Below, in pieces: positions 1 to 13,268 of a stretch of 64,000 nt of DNA. This stretch comes from Escarpia spicata (taxonomy: Eukaryota; Annelida; Polychaeta; Sabellida; Siboglinidae), in assembly GCA_963995525.1 (NCBI GenBank), contig OZ023206.1:29818021-29882020 (forward strand), in the 5' to 3' direction. Every line of letters begins with the position of its first letter. The stretch's first letter is position 1. The notes beneath the pieces were generated by a model. It was not told the origin of the DNA, ran no database searches, and was given only the letters and a program-made list of their open reading frames with translations. The position numbers and the translations under genes are program-made.

Positions 1-2596
1 TTCGGGTGGCGGTGTCCTTTATCGCCGCTTCAGTTTCCCCCAATCACAACCAACGCACCAACGTCACATCAACAAGCTGCTAGACAGGCACCTTTCCCCG
101 GGTCACTCGCCCTATTGATCCAAACGCATCCACACACACACACCTACTTCAGTTCTCCATGTAATCTGAACCGTTGACGAGAACATTATCCTCCCGCATT
201 TGCTGCTGTTTAATGAAGCATCAGCAGCCGGCGGAGCCCGTCTTGAAAGAACTGCTAAAATCTGTCCCTTGGGTCTCTCTAACGAACATTTCATTGCACC
301 ATTTTTGGCTAGATTGTCAGTTATTTGCACAAAGAAACGCAGTCATAATGTTATTACTATTCTTTGTAGAAACAGCGGCACACATACAAATGGAATGAAA
401 TATTGTGTCATCATGAATCCGAGCTCTCATAAACGTTGTGTTGCACCTTTGACATCAGGAACCTGAGCTCTGAGTCTATACAACAAGAATTTGAACAGAC
501 GATATCAGAGGTTTATCAGATCCAGTAGATAAGCCTTCTGAGCAAATAAAAACTAAAATCTATGTAAATTCATACACAATTTATAAGCAATGTAAACAAA
601 TGTTTATGTAGATAACTACCAAGATCAATATACTGAACCATCTATCAATAAAATGATTGTATATCCCCTGTCCTATAACCACATACTTACAAAGACGATC
701 CACTGCACCGTGTATTGTATTATTAACTGAGCAAACAACATTCGTATCTGAGCTACAATGGTGGCATGGCATGAATATAAAAGCAATTAATAAAATCTTT
801 TCTTGCTTTCATGTACATTCCTAGGAAGGTTACTTCCAGGAAACACAAGACTGCAGACTAGCAAGCAAGTTTTATGCGTTCCTTTTTCTTTTAACCAATA
901 CTTCTGGTCATATTGAAATGTGATTTGCAATCACATTCAAGTACCAAGATATTATCCTTTTTCTATTGCTAATATTACATCACTGTGTCACATCTAAACG
1001 AAAACAAACATACAAACAATGAAATGTGCATACAACTGTGACATATGTAAATTGATATTAAAAAACCTGTATCCTATAAAAGTGACATTCCAATAATGTC
1101 AGCAGTTGTTAATGGTGCATTACAGACATCCAAGATTGATGTCGCCACATTCCCAACAAATGTGGAAACCTAACTTAACCAAATCAGCTGACATTAAAAA
1201 CATTTATTAATTTCTCATTATACAACTGATACAGGTACCTAATTTTTGTATGTTAGGAACATGTTTGTGCAGGAAAACGATACATAACGTGTTAATTTGA
1301 ACACAGTTTTATGTCAAATAATGACAAAATACCCAATATATACACCGCCATATCCACTGAGTATTCCAAGACATTTTACGTCAAGTTATTAGTATAACTA
1401 GCCTGAAAGGAAACATTCCTCAATAGAGTAATCATAAAAGGGTTCTATACATTGTTTATCCTAGAATATAACATGAGGCTTTTCGCACATTCACATGTTG
1501 CCTGGCTTAGCAATCAAAGTCAAATTTGTTGATGATTTTCATGAAACCTACTGCACGTGTCACTCAACTATTGCTATTCATGGTCTGCAAATCTAAACAT
1601 CAATGAATCTGATTCATGATGGCCTGACATGTGCATCTTAATGAAGTGATATGAAAACATGAGGACATAAACATGACTGCCATAGCTCTCTATATACATC
1701 AAGTCAATCTCTTTCATTGCTACTGACCCGACACTGAGCTACGAGCATTCTACGACCCTGAAACATAGATATTGGTGAGGTCATATGGCTGAATATTGAA
1801 GGCAAAGTATGTAACCATGGTAACAGTTTCTGCATCAGTGTGCACCTTTTCACTGTGGAGTGGCAGTTTCTGGCAGTACCTCAAAATAGCATAGCCGTGA
1901 CATTTTCGAATGGAGATTCAATTGAGAGCAATGTCGTGTCTCCCAAATGAGGTCATAAAACCAGGTTAGCGAAGGAAACATTGTAGGTAAATATAATCAA
2001 TAAATAAAGTAACCTATTTCTAAACTACAGGTAGACAACATTCATTATTTTTAATATTTTATTGTGATTCTTGGTATTTGTGCTGAAGATCGATTTGATC
2101 GTATCTTATGTAATTATAATTTTTTTTAAATAAATATAATGTTCTTTTCAAGCAAGAAGTCTAATAATATAAAGCATGACATTCAAGGTGCACAAAAACA
2201 CACTGCATATATGTTGTTGTTCTCATCTTTTTTGTATGTCCGGGGTGAGGCTAATTTGCGCCATCATCATTGGATTTATTCATTTTGTTGCTTAATAATT
2301 AAAAATTATCTTAATATTCCAACTTTCATAATGAAATCTTGACTGACACATATTTCAGTGATGATTCATCATTCCTTGCTAGTGTCTGCACTTTGAGATT
2401 TATATCAGCCTGACAAATAAAGTGAATAATACACGATTGATGTACTCCCATGTTTCCCCATATACCGGTAATCAAAATTAAGATTAACGACATCAGAATA
2501 ATTGTTAATTAGCGGCATCTTTCAAAGACGTTAATCTCTTCTGACAGTCATTGGGATGATGAGACTACAAACTGCATTTTGAAGAAAAAAATGACT
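1..2596. other. AT-rich non-coding stretch, no gene seen
   Basis: No reading frame above about 90 codons and no recognisable domain on either strand. The first ~470 bases are less AT-rich than the rest and contain a short CA run near 131-144. They could be the edge of a neighbouring transcription unit, but I see no splice or start evidence that decides this. The remainder is ordinary AT-rich intergenic or intronic sequence. Confidence 0.6.
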
Positions 2597-3728
2597 TACC
2601 GTATTCGGTCTTTAAGCATACAGTATGCTTAGCAAATATTAGAGATGCTGAAATATGTCAAAAAATCGTCCCTATTAAGCGTACACCCATATGAGCCAAG
2701 TTTAAATAGACACAATGTCGTTGCCGGCCGAGTTGGTCACTTGGTTGATGCAAGAGCAGACTTAACTGCACCTGGCTAATTCCACCCGACGTACAAACGA
2801 TTACTGTATAAGGTTCGAGCAGCAAGCAAGCGGACTACGGCGAGTCCAGCATCGCTCATCGGCGAGCAAGTGGATGACGACGCCAGCAAGCGAATCCGGC
2901 ATCGATCGCCGGCAAGCATGCGCAGCACTTATGTCGAATCCGGACCCATCTCCATTTCGCCGTTATAACTCGAGTCTTGCCTAACTTTGATACCTCAGTG
3001 CGTTAGTTCCATCATTCCAGGCATATTTATATTACGAAAATACGACCATGTTTGTGGTAGTCTGCACCACTGCGGTCGTACGTTACCGCATCGCATGCGT
3101 AAAATGAGCGATATAGCAGCGTATGTTGATGCATACCAGGGCACTATTTATGCCTCAAAAGTGCGCTAAGATGCAATATTCCTAAATGTAAATGTGCCTG
3201 GGATAATGTTGAATCTATACCCTTGCATTCTTATCGTATCATAATAATGTTGTGACCATTTATCAATGTATTCTGTTTGTATTATCCCAGATATTTATTA
3301 TTCAACCAAGACAATATTTTTCGAACACTCGGATGCTCAGCTCAGCCAAAACGAAACTGCCTATTGCAAGAGAATTCACCAGGTGGCACCATTGTCTCGC
3401 TGTTTGGGTGTGCTAATGGTATACGCCAAGTAAGTGTGTCGTCCGAGTTGGATACATTCACCTTTCGATCAAACATTGTGTTTAGTGTTTAGTACTATTA
3501 ATGTAGGTTGCTTAGTGTTACCAGCTATTTATATATTCACGTGTGGTCAAGAGGATACAAGAACGCTGCAAAGTCTCCAGATATGTGTGAAAAAATGTTA
3601 TGTAAAAGATCGTCAAATGCAGTAATTTGATATCGATGGAGAGGACATTGCATTATGGATTCACGACATCGCCAAAATGGGGGTGTACGCTAATTAGGGC
3701 ATGTACTCTAATTAGAACAAATACGGTA
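2597..3728. mobile_element. Non-autonomous DNA transposon with TA target duplication (Tc1/mariner-pogo-like)
   Basis: The two ends form imperfect terminal inverted repeats beginning CCGTATT (left 2599, right end 3726), flanked by TA on both sides (2597-2598 and 3727-3728). A second inverted match lies just inside the ends: CCTATTAAGCGTACACCC on the left, against the reverse complement of the segment at about 3681-3700 on the right, which reads CCCTAATTAGCGTACACCCC. The interior is about 1.1 kb, holds a GC-rich block at 2720-2960, and encodes no recognisable transposase. TA duplication plus short inverted ends fits the Tc1/mariner/pogo group. The family assignment is inference and the inverted repeats are diverged, so this looks like an old copy. 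Confidence 0.55.
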
Positions 3729-6033
3729 CTTTGATTACAAACTACACAACTGTCTTTCATCATAAGCAATTCAAGTTGACTACCTGAGGTAATTTTGATA
3801 AGTGTGTCATAAATTTAACAAACAAAACATTTCTAAGCTGTTGAATCAAATAAATATTTGGTGACTCCAAAAACCCTCAGAACTGAAGACATTCAAATAT
3901 CAATTTTATTCATTAAACGATTTAATTGTGTGTAAGTAAGTGCATTAAAACAATCTTTTCACATCAATTAGTCTGTTTTATTCCACTGACAAATTGTGTA
4001 TCCTATAAAATAATAGTTTGCAAAACATCATTATTAAACAAAGAAATAATACCTTTATGTTAGATGATTTTTAGATCTAAAATAAAGATAATTAAGAGAT
4101 CTGAATCATTTTAATTATATGAAACCTCATCGCTCTGTTTCAGTTAAAAATCAAATTGATAAAACATACATGATACATGAACTAAACCCCAAAATATCAC
4201 AAGAATATAATTTATGTTCGTTATTACAGCTAAACAAATATTTCCAAGTGAAAAAATCTGTAGGGCAAATGTGGAAAAACATAAAAAGTCAGACTGTGTC
4301 AGAATCATGAAGCCATTAAGAGACGTAGGTTAGTTGGCGATCAACTGAAAGCTGTCTGACGTTTTTCGACGCGCAAGCAAGTAATGAGTGATGGCGCAAA
4401 CATCAGTAGATCGTGGTTCAGCTGTAATTGAGTAGTGATTTTTCTCAACCAGTTAAAATGACAACCAGTCTTGATAACATGAAACAAAGTGCTTTTTCAG
4501 CCACCTTTCGTAGTACTATTATCGGAAATATCCTCCTCCTTGCAAGTAATTGCATCCTAAATCAATTACAAGTTCAATTAAGATTTTAGCCTCAAGTTTA
4601 CAAAGTAGTCCACTAATTGGCCAAGACAGATCCCTGCAAAAGTGATAATTTTATTAATTTATCTATAATTACAACATAAAGTTAACCAATTTATGGTGCA
4701 CCCAGTGATACCACCTGTAGTTCATACATATAACTACTTAATCGGTAAGATAACCACATACAGTGCTGCCATCTAACTAGTTTACTTGAGACCATATTAA
4801 AAGGCCAATTTTACACATTTTATTTTTAGCTAAACATACAAATCATTTATGCAATTTTATATAAAGCAGTTAAGCGTGTTTTAAAAAGGATTAAGATGCT
4901 CAAATAAATCACTATCTACACATTAATAAGCTAACTTTGGGTGTAGCCTGGCAGCATCTCTTCCTAGGTGCTCAAGCTGGTCAGATTTCTGACAATTCTG
5001 TTTTTGTACATATTTATCCTGCGTTATCACCAACACTGAACAATCAAAGGGGCAATAAATGTAAAGCATTAGGTACGGCAGGTGGTGATTGGTCGCTACC
5101 ACATATCGTTGCGGGGAAAATTGATACAGTACTGTCAATTATTGAGTGGAACCTGTTATATAGTACTGTGGTCATGAGAACAGTGCAACATGGTGTAAGG
5201 GGTGGTTACCATATCACATAACTTATTCATTGCTGTCGTTTTAGAAGCCATTTTTAATCACTCAAAACCGCACATTCCACATCATGTATTGGTGGAGTGT
5301 AGGTAGTGTTGTTAATCAATACAAAACACTACATTTTTCTGGATTTTGTGAATTTATGAGACCACCCCCCTAACCCAGTCATTTACATTGAATATTCCTA
5401 ACCCTATTATTCCGGATGACACATTCGTTGTGAGATTGGCCATCGCATGTTTACTTAGTCGAGTCTTGACACCTGTGCCCCTAACACCGCGTCTAATCTT
5501 ACCTGACATCAGCTGTACAAATCTCACTATGAAATGTCATTTCTAGGAACGCCAATCTTTGTTGCAACTTCTGGGAAATGAACAGAAATATTGACGTCAC
5601 ACAAAATGTCCTGTGAAACGGAAATTTAGCAATAAATTTGTTTCAAAACATGCAGTAATTATAAATTTGCATGCAAAATAGATGGAACTATAGCAATAAT
5701 TGCTTATTAAGGAAATTGGAACAATTTTGTGAGATTGTAAATTTAGGTTTTAGTCAGGTTTAGAATGATGCAGATTGAATAAATTGAAAAAAAATGAAAA
5801 ATAAACAAAATAGATGGCGCCATAAGAATTATTACTTTTTGAAACATTTTTGTGAGATGGTAATTTTATTTTTGGTCAGGTTTTGCAATAAACAGGAAAC
5901 CAATGAATTCAGAAAATCGCAATGCAAGTAAAGAACTCATTATCATTACACAACTGTTCTATGTGTAACAGTCCGTTTTAAATATAAACATTTCTTGACA
6001 TTACACAGGCGTCGCACAATGTTTGTAAAAGAT
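3729..6033. other. AT-rich non-coding stretch
   Basis: No supported coding region. Short open frames (63 codons at 4119-4310, 94 codons at 4937-5221) show no family resemblance and are within chance expectation. The only internal structure is a diverged two-copy direct repeat near 5675-5884, listed separately. Confidence 0.6.
5675..5884. repeat. Diverged two-copy direct repeat, offset 132 bp
   Basis: A segment beginning AAAATAGATGG at 5675 and ending in a TTAGTCAGG-type motif near 5760 is repeated from 5807 to about 5884 with the same start, the shared middle motif TTTTGTGAGAT and a GGTCAGGTTT end. Substitutions and small indels separate the copies, so this is an old local duplication. Confidence 0.6.
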
Positions 6034-6183
6034 GTCACCACAAAAATATGTGATTAGTGCTGCCACGCCATATCATGTCACCACAAAAAGATGTGATTAG
6101 TGCTGCCACGCCCTATCGTGTCACCACAAAAAGATGTGATTCAAGTGTCAACTTGATCAGTCCTGCCATGCCATATCATGTGC
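6034..6183. repeat. 43-bp tandem repeat, three copies
   Basis: Copies start at 6034, 6077 and 6120, each opening with GTCACCACAAAAA followed by a GTGATT core. The third copy carries an internal insertion before its CCTGCCATGCCATATCATG end. The first two copies are nearly identical, so duplication is recent compared with the surroundings. Confidence 0.8.
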
Positions 6184-7420
6184 ATTTCCCTTGGGCAATA
6201 AATCACACATTTTTATACAGCTTGATTAAGTTTTTATCAAGCTTTTTTGAAGTTGCATTCTGAGATCGTCCATCTTTTAAATACAAATTTCCAGTGAACC
6301 AATTAGCTCCGCAGACTAGACATGTATCTCTTTCTTCCACGCCACATAAAACATCATCACATAATAAGCAATTCTAAGATAACGTGACGCAAAATACAAG
6401 AAATACATCTATGTGCCATACATGTATTATTCCGCTGACCGGACTTGGCGGCCAGTAATTTTGAAAAAACATTAATATTGTTTATGATGTATATAGACTT
6501 TCTTACAAACAGTTTAAAATGTTAGCTTAAATCAGAATGCAACTTTAAAATGGTAAAGCTGTGATAAAGTACAAATGTTCTTGCATTCATCACACAAGTA
6601 CAAATTATAAGTTCTGCAACCGAAGAGCAAATATGTTTGATGCAAGGCAGATTTGCAGAAAATCTTGTGAGACAAACAGTGGTATCTTTCCACACAATGA
6701 CCCCAACGACCTTTGTTAATGATCCAATGACCTTTGTCACCATCCCACAACATTGGTAGAGATATCATCAGGCGGTACCACAAAATGCCTATTAACAGTC
6801 GATGACATTCTGTGGTGGTTTAATAACAGTCAAAAATAATATGACTGATGAGGCCCACTAATGGGTCGAATGATTGAAAAATGAAGCTGAACTGTCTTAG
6901 TAATTTGGGCTAGACACGTTCTGTGGAAATAACAACATCAAACATAAAATGTATGACCAATAATATCCAACGGTTTCATTAAAGATACTTCCTCAGCAAA
7001 ATTTTTTTGCTCATCATGTCTAAAAATAATTTTGTGGAAACTAAAACCAGCCAATGTAGCATCCACTGCAACATGTTAGGGTAGTAAAGTACACAATTTG
7101 ACAAGGAATTTAAATATGTCTGTTTTATGACATCCGCATGTACAGACATTGACTTTAACTACCTGTAGCTTACACCCACTCACAGAGCAATAAAACAATT
7201 GTTTACATTAGCGCCATCTGGTGAACTGATCACCACTCAATTCCCCCCGGTCCTCCAGAAAGCATAGCATATCAAAAACACAAGTCAATCAATTCCAAAT
7301 AACTAATCATTATGTTTTCTGAAATACATTGCCAATAGACTAGCTGATGCCGAAGTGAAAAGATTGTAACCCGAGTGAAACCGGGAAGGCCCAAAGGTAC
7401 TTTGAAATGGACCAATTGGT
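6184..7420. other. Non-coding stretch with one CTCF-core-like motif
   Basis: No gene supported. Overlapping minus-strand frames near 6522-6783 (73 and 83 codons) resemble no family. On the minus strand 7211-7223 reads CACCAGATGGCGC, part of a motif that recurs across the window (see findings). Confidence 0.55.
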
Positions 7421-10185
7421 GACTGGGTAGATGGGTAGACTACGTCATGCGTGATGAGTGTCAAGGCGACTGGGTAGATGGGTAGACTACGTCATGCGTG
7501 ATGAGTGTCAAGGCGACTGGGTAGATGGGTAGACTACGTCATGCGTGATGAGTGTCAAGGCGACTGGGTAGATGGGTAGACTACGTCATGCGTGATGAGT
7601 GTCAAGGCGACTGGGTAGATGGGTAGACTACGTCATGCGTGATGAGTGTCAAGGCGACTGGGTAGATGGGTAGACTACGTCATGCGTGATGAGTGTCAAG
7701 GCGACTGGGTAGATGGGTAGACTACGTCATGCGTGATGAGTGTCAAGGCGACTGGGTAGATGGGCAGACTACGTCATGCGTGATGAGTGTCAAGGCGACT
7801 GGGTAGATGGGTAGACTACGTCATGTGTGACGAGTGTCAAGGCGACTGGGTAGATGGGTAGACTACGTCATGCGTGACGAGTGTCAAGGCGACTGGGTAG
7901 ATGGGTAGACTACGTCATGCGTGACGAGTGTCAAGGCGACTGGGTAGATGGGTAGACTACGTCATGTGTGACGAGTGTCAAGGCGACTGGGTAGATGGGT
8001 AGACTACGTCATGCGTGACGAGTGTCAAGGCGACTGGGTAGATGGGTAGACTACGTCATGCGTGACGAGTGTCAAGGCGACTGGGTAGATGGGTAGACTA
8101 CGTCATGCGTGATGAGTGTCAAGGCGACTGGGTAGATGGGTAGACTACGTCATGCGTGATGAGTGTCAAGGCGACTGGGTAGATGGGTAGACTACGTCAT
8201 GCGTGATGAGTGTCAAGGCGACTGGGTAGATGGGTAGACTACGTCATGCGTGATGAGTGTCAAGGCGACTGGGTAGATGGGTAGACTACGTCATGCGTGA
8301 TGAGTGTCAAGGCGACTGGGTAGATGGGTAGACTACGTCATGCGTGATGAGTGTCAAGGCGACTGGGTAGATGGGTAGACTACGTCATGCGTGATGAGTG
8401 TCAAGGCGACTGGGTAGATGGGTAGACTACGTCATGCGTGATGAGTGTCAAGGCGACTGGGTAGATGGGTAGACTACGTCATGCGTGATGAGTGTCAAGG
8501 CGACTGGGTAGATGGGTAGACTACGTCATGCGTGATGAGTGTCAAGGTGACTGGGTAGATGGGTAGACTACGTCATGTGTGATGAGTGTCAAGGCGACTG
8601 GGTAGATGGGTAGACTACGTCATGTGTGATGAGTGTCAAGGCGACTGGGTAGATTACGTCATGTGTGACGAGTGTCAAGGCGACTGGGTAGATGGGTAGA
8701 CTACGTCATGCGTGATGAGTGTCAAGGTGACTGGGTAGATGGGTAGACTACGTCATGTGTGATGAGTGTCAAGGCGACTGGGTAGATGGGTAGACTACGT
8801 CATGCGTGATGAGTGTCAAGGCGACTGGGTAGATGGGTAGACTACGTCATGCGTGATGAGTGTCAAGGTGACTGGGTAGATGGGTAGACTACGTCATGCG
8901 TGATGAGTGTCAAGGCGACTGGGTAGATGGGTAGACTACGTCATGTGTGATGAGTGTCAAGGCGACTGGGTAGATGGGTAGACTACGTCATGCGTGATGA
9001 GTGTCAAGGCGACTGGGTAGATGGGTAGACTACGTCATGCGTGATGAGTGTCAAGGCGACTGGGTAGATGGGTAGACTACGTCATGCGTGATGAGTGTCA
9101 AGGCGACTGGGTAGATGGGTAGACTACGTCATGCGTGATGAGTGTCAAGGCGACTGGGTAGATGGGTAGACTACGTCATGCGTGATGAGTGTCAAGGCGA
9201 CTGGGTAGATGGGTAGACTACGTCATGCGTGATGAGTGTCAAGGCGACTGGGTAGATGGGTAGACTACGTCATGCGTGATGAGTGTCAAGGCGACTCGGT
9301 AGATGGGTAGACTACGTCATGCGTGATGAGTGTCAAGGCGACTGGGTAGATGGGTAGACTACGTCATGCGTGATGAGTGTCAAGGCGACTGGGTAGATGG
9401 GTAGACTACGTCATGCGTGATGAGTGTCAAGGCGACTGGGTAGATGGGTAGACTACGTCATGCGTGATGAGTGTCAAGGCGACTGGGTAGATGGGTAGAC
9501 TACGTCATGCGTGATGAGTGTCAAGGCGACTGGGTAGATGGGTAGACTACGTCATGCGTGATGAGTGTCAAGGCGACTGGGTAGATGGGTAGACTACGTC
9601 ATGCGTGATGAGTGTCAAGGCGACTGGGTAGATGGGTAGACTACGTCATGCGTGATGAGTGTCAAGGCGACTGGGTAGATGGGTAGACTACGTCATGCGT
9701 GATGAGTGTCAAGGCGACTGGGTAGATGGGTAGACTACGTCATGCGTGATGAGTGTCAAGGCGACTGGGTAGATGGGTAGACTACGTCATGCGTGATGAG
9801 TGTCAATGCGACTGGGTAGATGGGTAGACTACGTCATGCGTGATGAGTGTCAAGGCGACTGGGTAGATGGGTAGACTACGTCATGCGTGATGAGTGTCAA
9901 GGCGACTGGGTAGATGGGTAGACTACGTCATGCGTGATGAGTGTCAAGGCGACTGGGTAGATGGGTAGACTACGTCATGCGTGATGAGTGTCAAGGCGAC
10001 TGGGTAGATGGGTAGACTACGTCATGCGTGATGAGTGTCAAGGCGACTGGGTAGATGGGTAGACTACGTCATGCGTGATGAGTGTCAAGGCGACTAGGTA
10101 GATGGGTAGACTACGTCATGCGTGATGAGTGTCAAGGCGACTGGGTAGATGGGTAGACTACGTCATGCGTGATGAGTGTCAAGGC
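7421..10185. repeat. 47-bp minisatellite, 59 copies, CpG-rich
   Basis: The unit starts GACTGGGTAGATGGGTAGAC and continues through TACGTCATGCGTGATGAG to GTCAAGGC, 47 bases. The array length of 2765 bases equals 59 units minus one 8-bp deletion, which is visible at about 8653 where one copy lacks the second GGGTAGAC. Most copies are identical. Recurrent variants are GCGTGA/GTGTGA, GATGAG/GACGAG and GGCGACT/GGTGACT, all C/T changes at CpG positions. A run of six consecutive copies around 7826-8070 carries GACGAG. Each unit has three CpGs and a TACGTCA half-CRE-like motif. There is no coding potential. Confidence 0.97.
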
Positions 10186-13100
10186 GATTGTGGTTTGAGT
10201 AATTTGTGAGTTTTAATTACATATATCCTTAAGAATCATGGTATTAGTAGAGAAACATATTTATGACCATATCAGATGGCACTGTATGCAGTGATATTAT
10301 AGCACACGACTGCCACAAGTAGAGTACTTAGAATGAAATATGGTATGGTCCCCCTCCAGCCACATTCCATTAAATACGTCACCAACTGCACAGTTGGGTT
10401 CAAGTGGCTTCCAAAGGTGATTCTGACACTTTAAATGTTATCGTCGTCACACATCAACTTAATCTGATTGGCTGTCTAATGGTGCCACGGGATGTCAACC
10501 GAGGTCAAAATTTCCCGAAGTTTTCCGAGAGATTCTGGTGCCGGATGAGCACACCAGTTGGCAGATCGGAGGCAAAAGGTCCAAGGATGAGAGAGAACAT
10601 AGAAAGACATCTGTTGACCTCAACATCTTGGAAAAGATGAACCTACAATGATCCTAAATGTGCGTATTAATATATATCACTGATGGGAGTCCATCTGTTC
10701 ACCTCTTTAAAGTGTAATGTATGCTTACCTGCATTTTTAGAGTTTCCCTGTGTGAATTAAAAACGCCATTTGGGAACGGATAATTGGATGATTCATATCG
10801 TTTAATTTCTCATGTAGAATATCTCAAACAGCATAGTATTGATTCTAGAGGAAATCACGCCATTAGAGCAAATAAACCATTTACGCAAATGGCCATGCTT
10901 CTGTGACGTATGTATATTTAATAAGTGCTGACACGGCTGTCATTATTAAGATATCAGTCAGGACGTTAATGCCTTCAACTTTTGTCGGCCTCAGATTATT
11001 TTTTCCCACTTCACACGCGACCAGTAGTCTAATCTGCAGCAAATACATGCATGTTTATTTGACCTGAAGATTAATTTTTATCATACAGTAACTAAGGATA
11101 TTTAAGAATTGAGATGATAAACTTCCAACACTTACTAATTTTCTTGATGCCTTAAATAAATAATTATAGTACACATTTATTTTTTCATATAACTTAATTA
11201 TTCAGTATAATGAATTTTTTGTTTATGCAACAAATTCATCTGTATATATATAACATTATATATTTAGCAACTGTGTATCTCCCAAACCCCTGAATTACCA
11301 ATTTCAAATGAGTTGTTTATTCTACATATATGAACTGTATGTTTCCTTCTGAAGAGATGGGGTGAATGTGATTTTTTACAATTACTGTAAAGCTTGTGGC
11401 TGGCTGATTACAGTTCAAATTGCTGTATGATATTACACAGACTGTACATGCCTTTACATTTTTTTCAAACACTGCATCATAAAATGAAAGCTTCCCACAG
11501 AAGTTGAGGTAGTGTTCAATTGAACAGGTCTGCCAAGATGTAAGAGAATACATTTCCAGGCCTGCCTTTGTGTGGGCCACTCAGATAGTGGCTCCCCCTG
11601 GTGCACTCACAAAACACACCGCCAGTTGAAGTGATAAATTGACTGCGGTGAAGCATAAACACGAAGGGCAGTGCACTAGGGAGGCAGATGTCTGGCTGTG
11701 GACCAGCCCGCCCGTCTGGCTGTGGACCAGCCCGCCCGTCATGATTCTCTTCTATTTCTAGTCTACACCAATCTGGGCACTTCCGGCATTAGTGCAAATA
11801 TCACAATCGTCTGATTGTTGCAGGTGCGCAGCTTAAACCAATAGTCTCCATGAGCAAAACAGTTCTATATATATATATCTATACAAAACCTTTTGGAAAT
11901 GTTTTGAAATGACTGAATACTATGGAATACTTGAGAATTGTTGTGGCCACTTCAATTTTCTACAAAATTATATTGAATGCTCTATAGAATTACACTGTAT
12001 ATAGGAATCTATATGATGTTAATGGTTACTTCGATTTCTATATAATCCTATAGAATATTCTGAATTCTACAACATTATGTTGACATTTATACTACAAAAT
12101 ATCACACAGAACACCATCTGCACAAATCTTGTAAGATATTCCATAGAATGGTTTGCTGTGGAATGTTCCATTACCCAGGATCGTCCAGGTTGGTAATTAT
12201 TAACATTTTGCTGAATTGGTAGTCTTAGAACATCACGATTGCGCTGAACATCAAAGAACTTTGATGATTGCAATGTTGCGTTTACATTTCAGGATAGAAA
12301 ACTTAAAATTGCTTACAAAACAAAATGTTGGCAGGCTGTGTATCATCAACATATTTATTATAGTCTCAAGAATATTAAATTAATGTAACAAACAAGGAAC
12401 ATACAACTCTCTTAAAATGAGGCTGTCTAGTAACCATTTTGTTAATATAATGGTTAAAAAAAAATTTGTAATTGCATTTAATAGGCCCAAAACAGTGTTC
12501 CAAATGTTAATGCTATGCTAGAGACGTGCTCCTGACCAAATTAGGATTTCAAAGTACAGCCGATTGTGTGAACTTCAGAATGGACAATCTATTTTTCATA
12601 GGAGTGTTCTTCACCATATTTGTTTGGAAAGATAGTTATTTTTCTCAAGGAAAGTGAAATTTTGAAAGTGGAATATACGTATATGGGGACTATAACAGTT
12701 TGCAGTTATATTTTTTTGGTGGCCAGTTTTCTTTGGATTTGTTTGTAATGAAAAAATGTGTGTTAAAATATATACTTTCTTGTGTTTTGTGCAACAGTAC
12801 AACATCGACAAACGAACTCGTCATGGTCAAACCACACCAATATTTCATGCTACCGTTTAGAGATTCCAAACAAATTAGCTTATATAAACAATATTGTGTA
12901 GATTCACTTTTAACAAAATGGGTCAAAAACAGGTCAAGCAAAAAACTGACAGGGAAACTATAAATTTAATAAATACTAGTGGAATAGTAATTCAAATAGG
13001 CAACATACATGAATACAAGCTGCCTATGGTTACCTGTGACTGTCTACATTTCGACCACTACCTGTGTTCTACTATCAGGTGATCAAAAGAGTGGCAGCCA

Positions 13101-13268
13101 GTGCAGTATCAATATAAATAGCTAAGTGTCTGAAACTGCAGCAGAGTGAAGTAAACCATTTTCAAATGTATGCTTTCTCTGTTGTGGAAACAGGCAGCAT
13201 GAGGATGCCAAATGTGGCAGGGCAGTGGTCAGAAAAGCTTGTCCAAGGCATGGGTTTGTGGTTATTAG
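10186..13268. other. AT-rich non-coding stretch
   Basis: No supported gene. The frame at 10404-10640 (78 codons) and the overlapping frames near 12611-12963 have no recognisable motif. A 24-bp unit (GTCTGGCTGTGGACCAGCCC plus GCCC) is duplicated in tandem at 11690-11713 and 11714-11737. Short TA microsatellites occur near 11240-11265 and 11865-11880. Confidence 0.55.

Noticed and set aside
2720..2830. tRNA gene or tRNA-derived SINE head (GGCCGAGTTGG, then GGTTCGAGC)
   Set aside because: A- and B-box-like strings are about 85 bases apart with no cloverleaf. The region lies inside a TA-flanked transposon, so chance resemblance is likely.
7421..10185. CRISPR-like array
   Set aside because: Units are directly contiguous copies without unique spacers, in a eukaryotic context.
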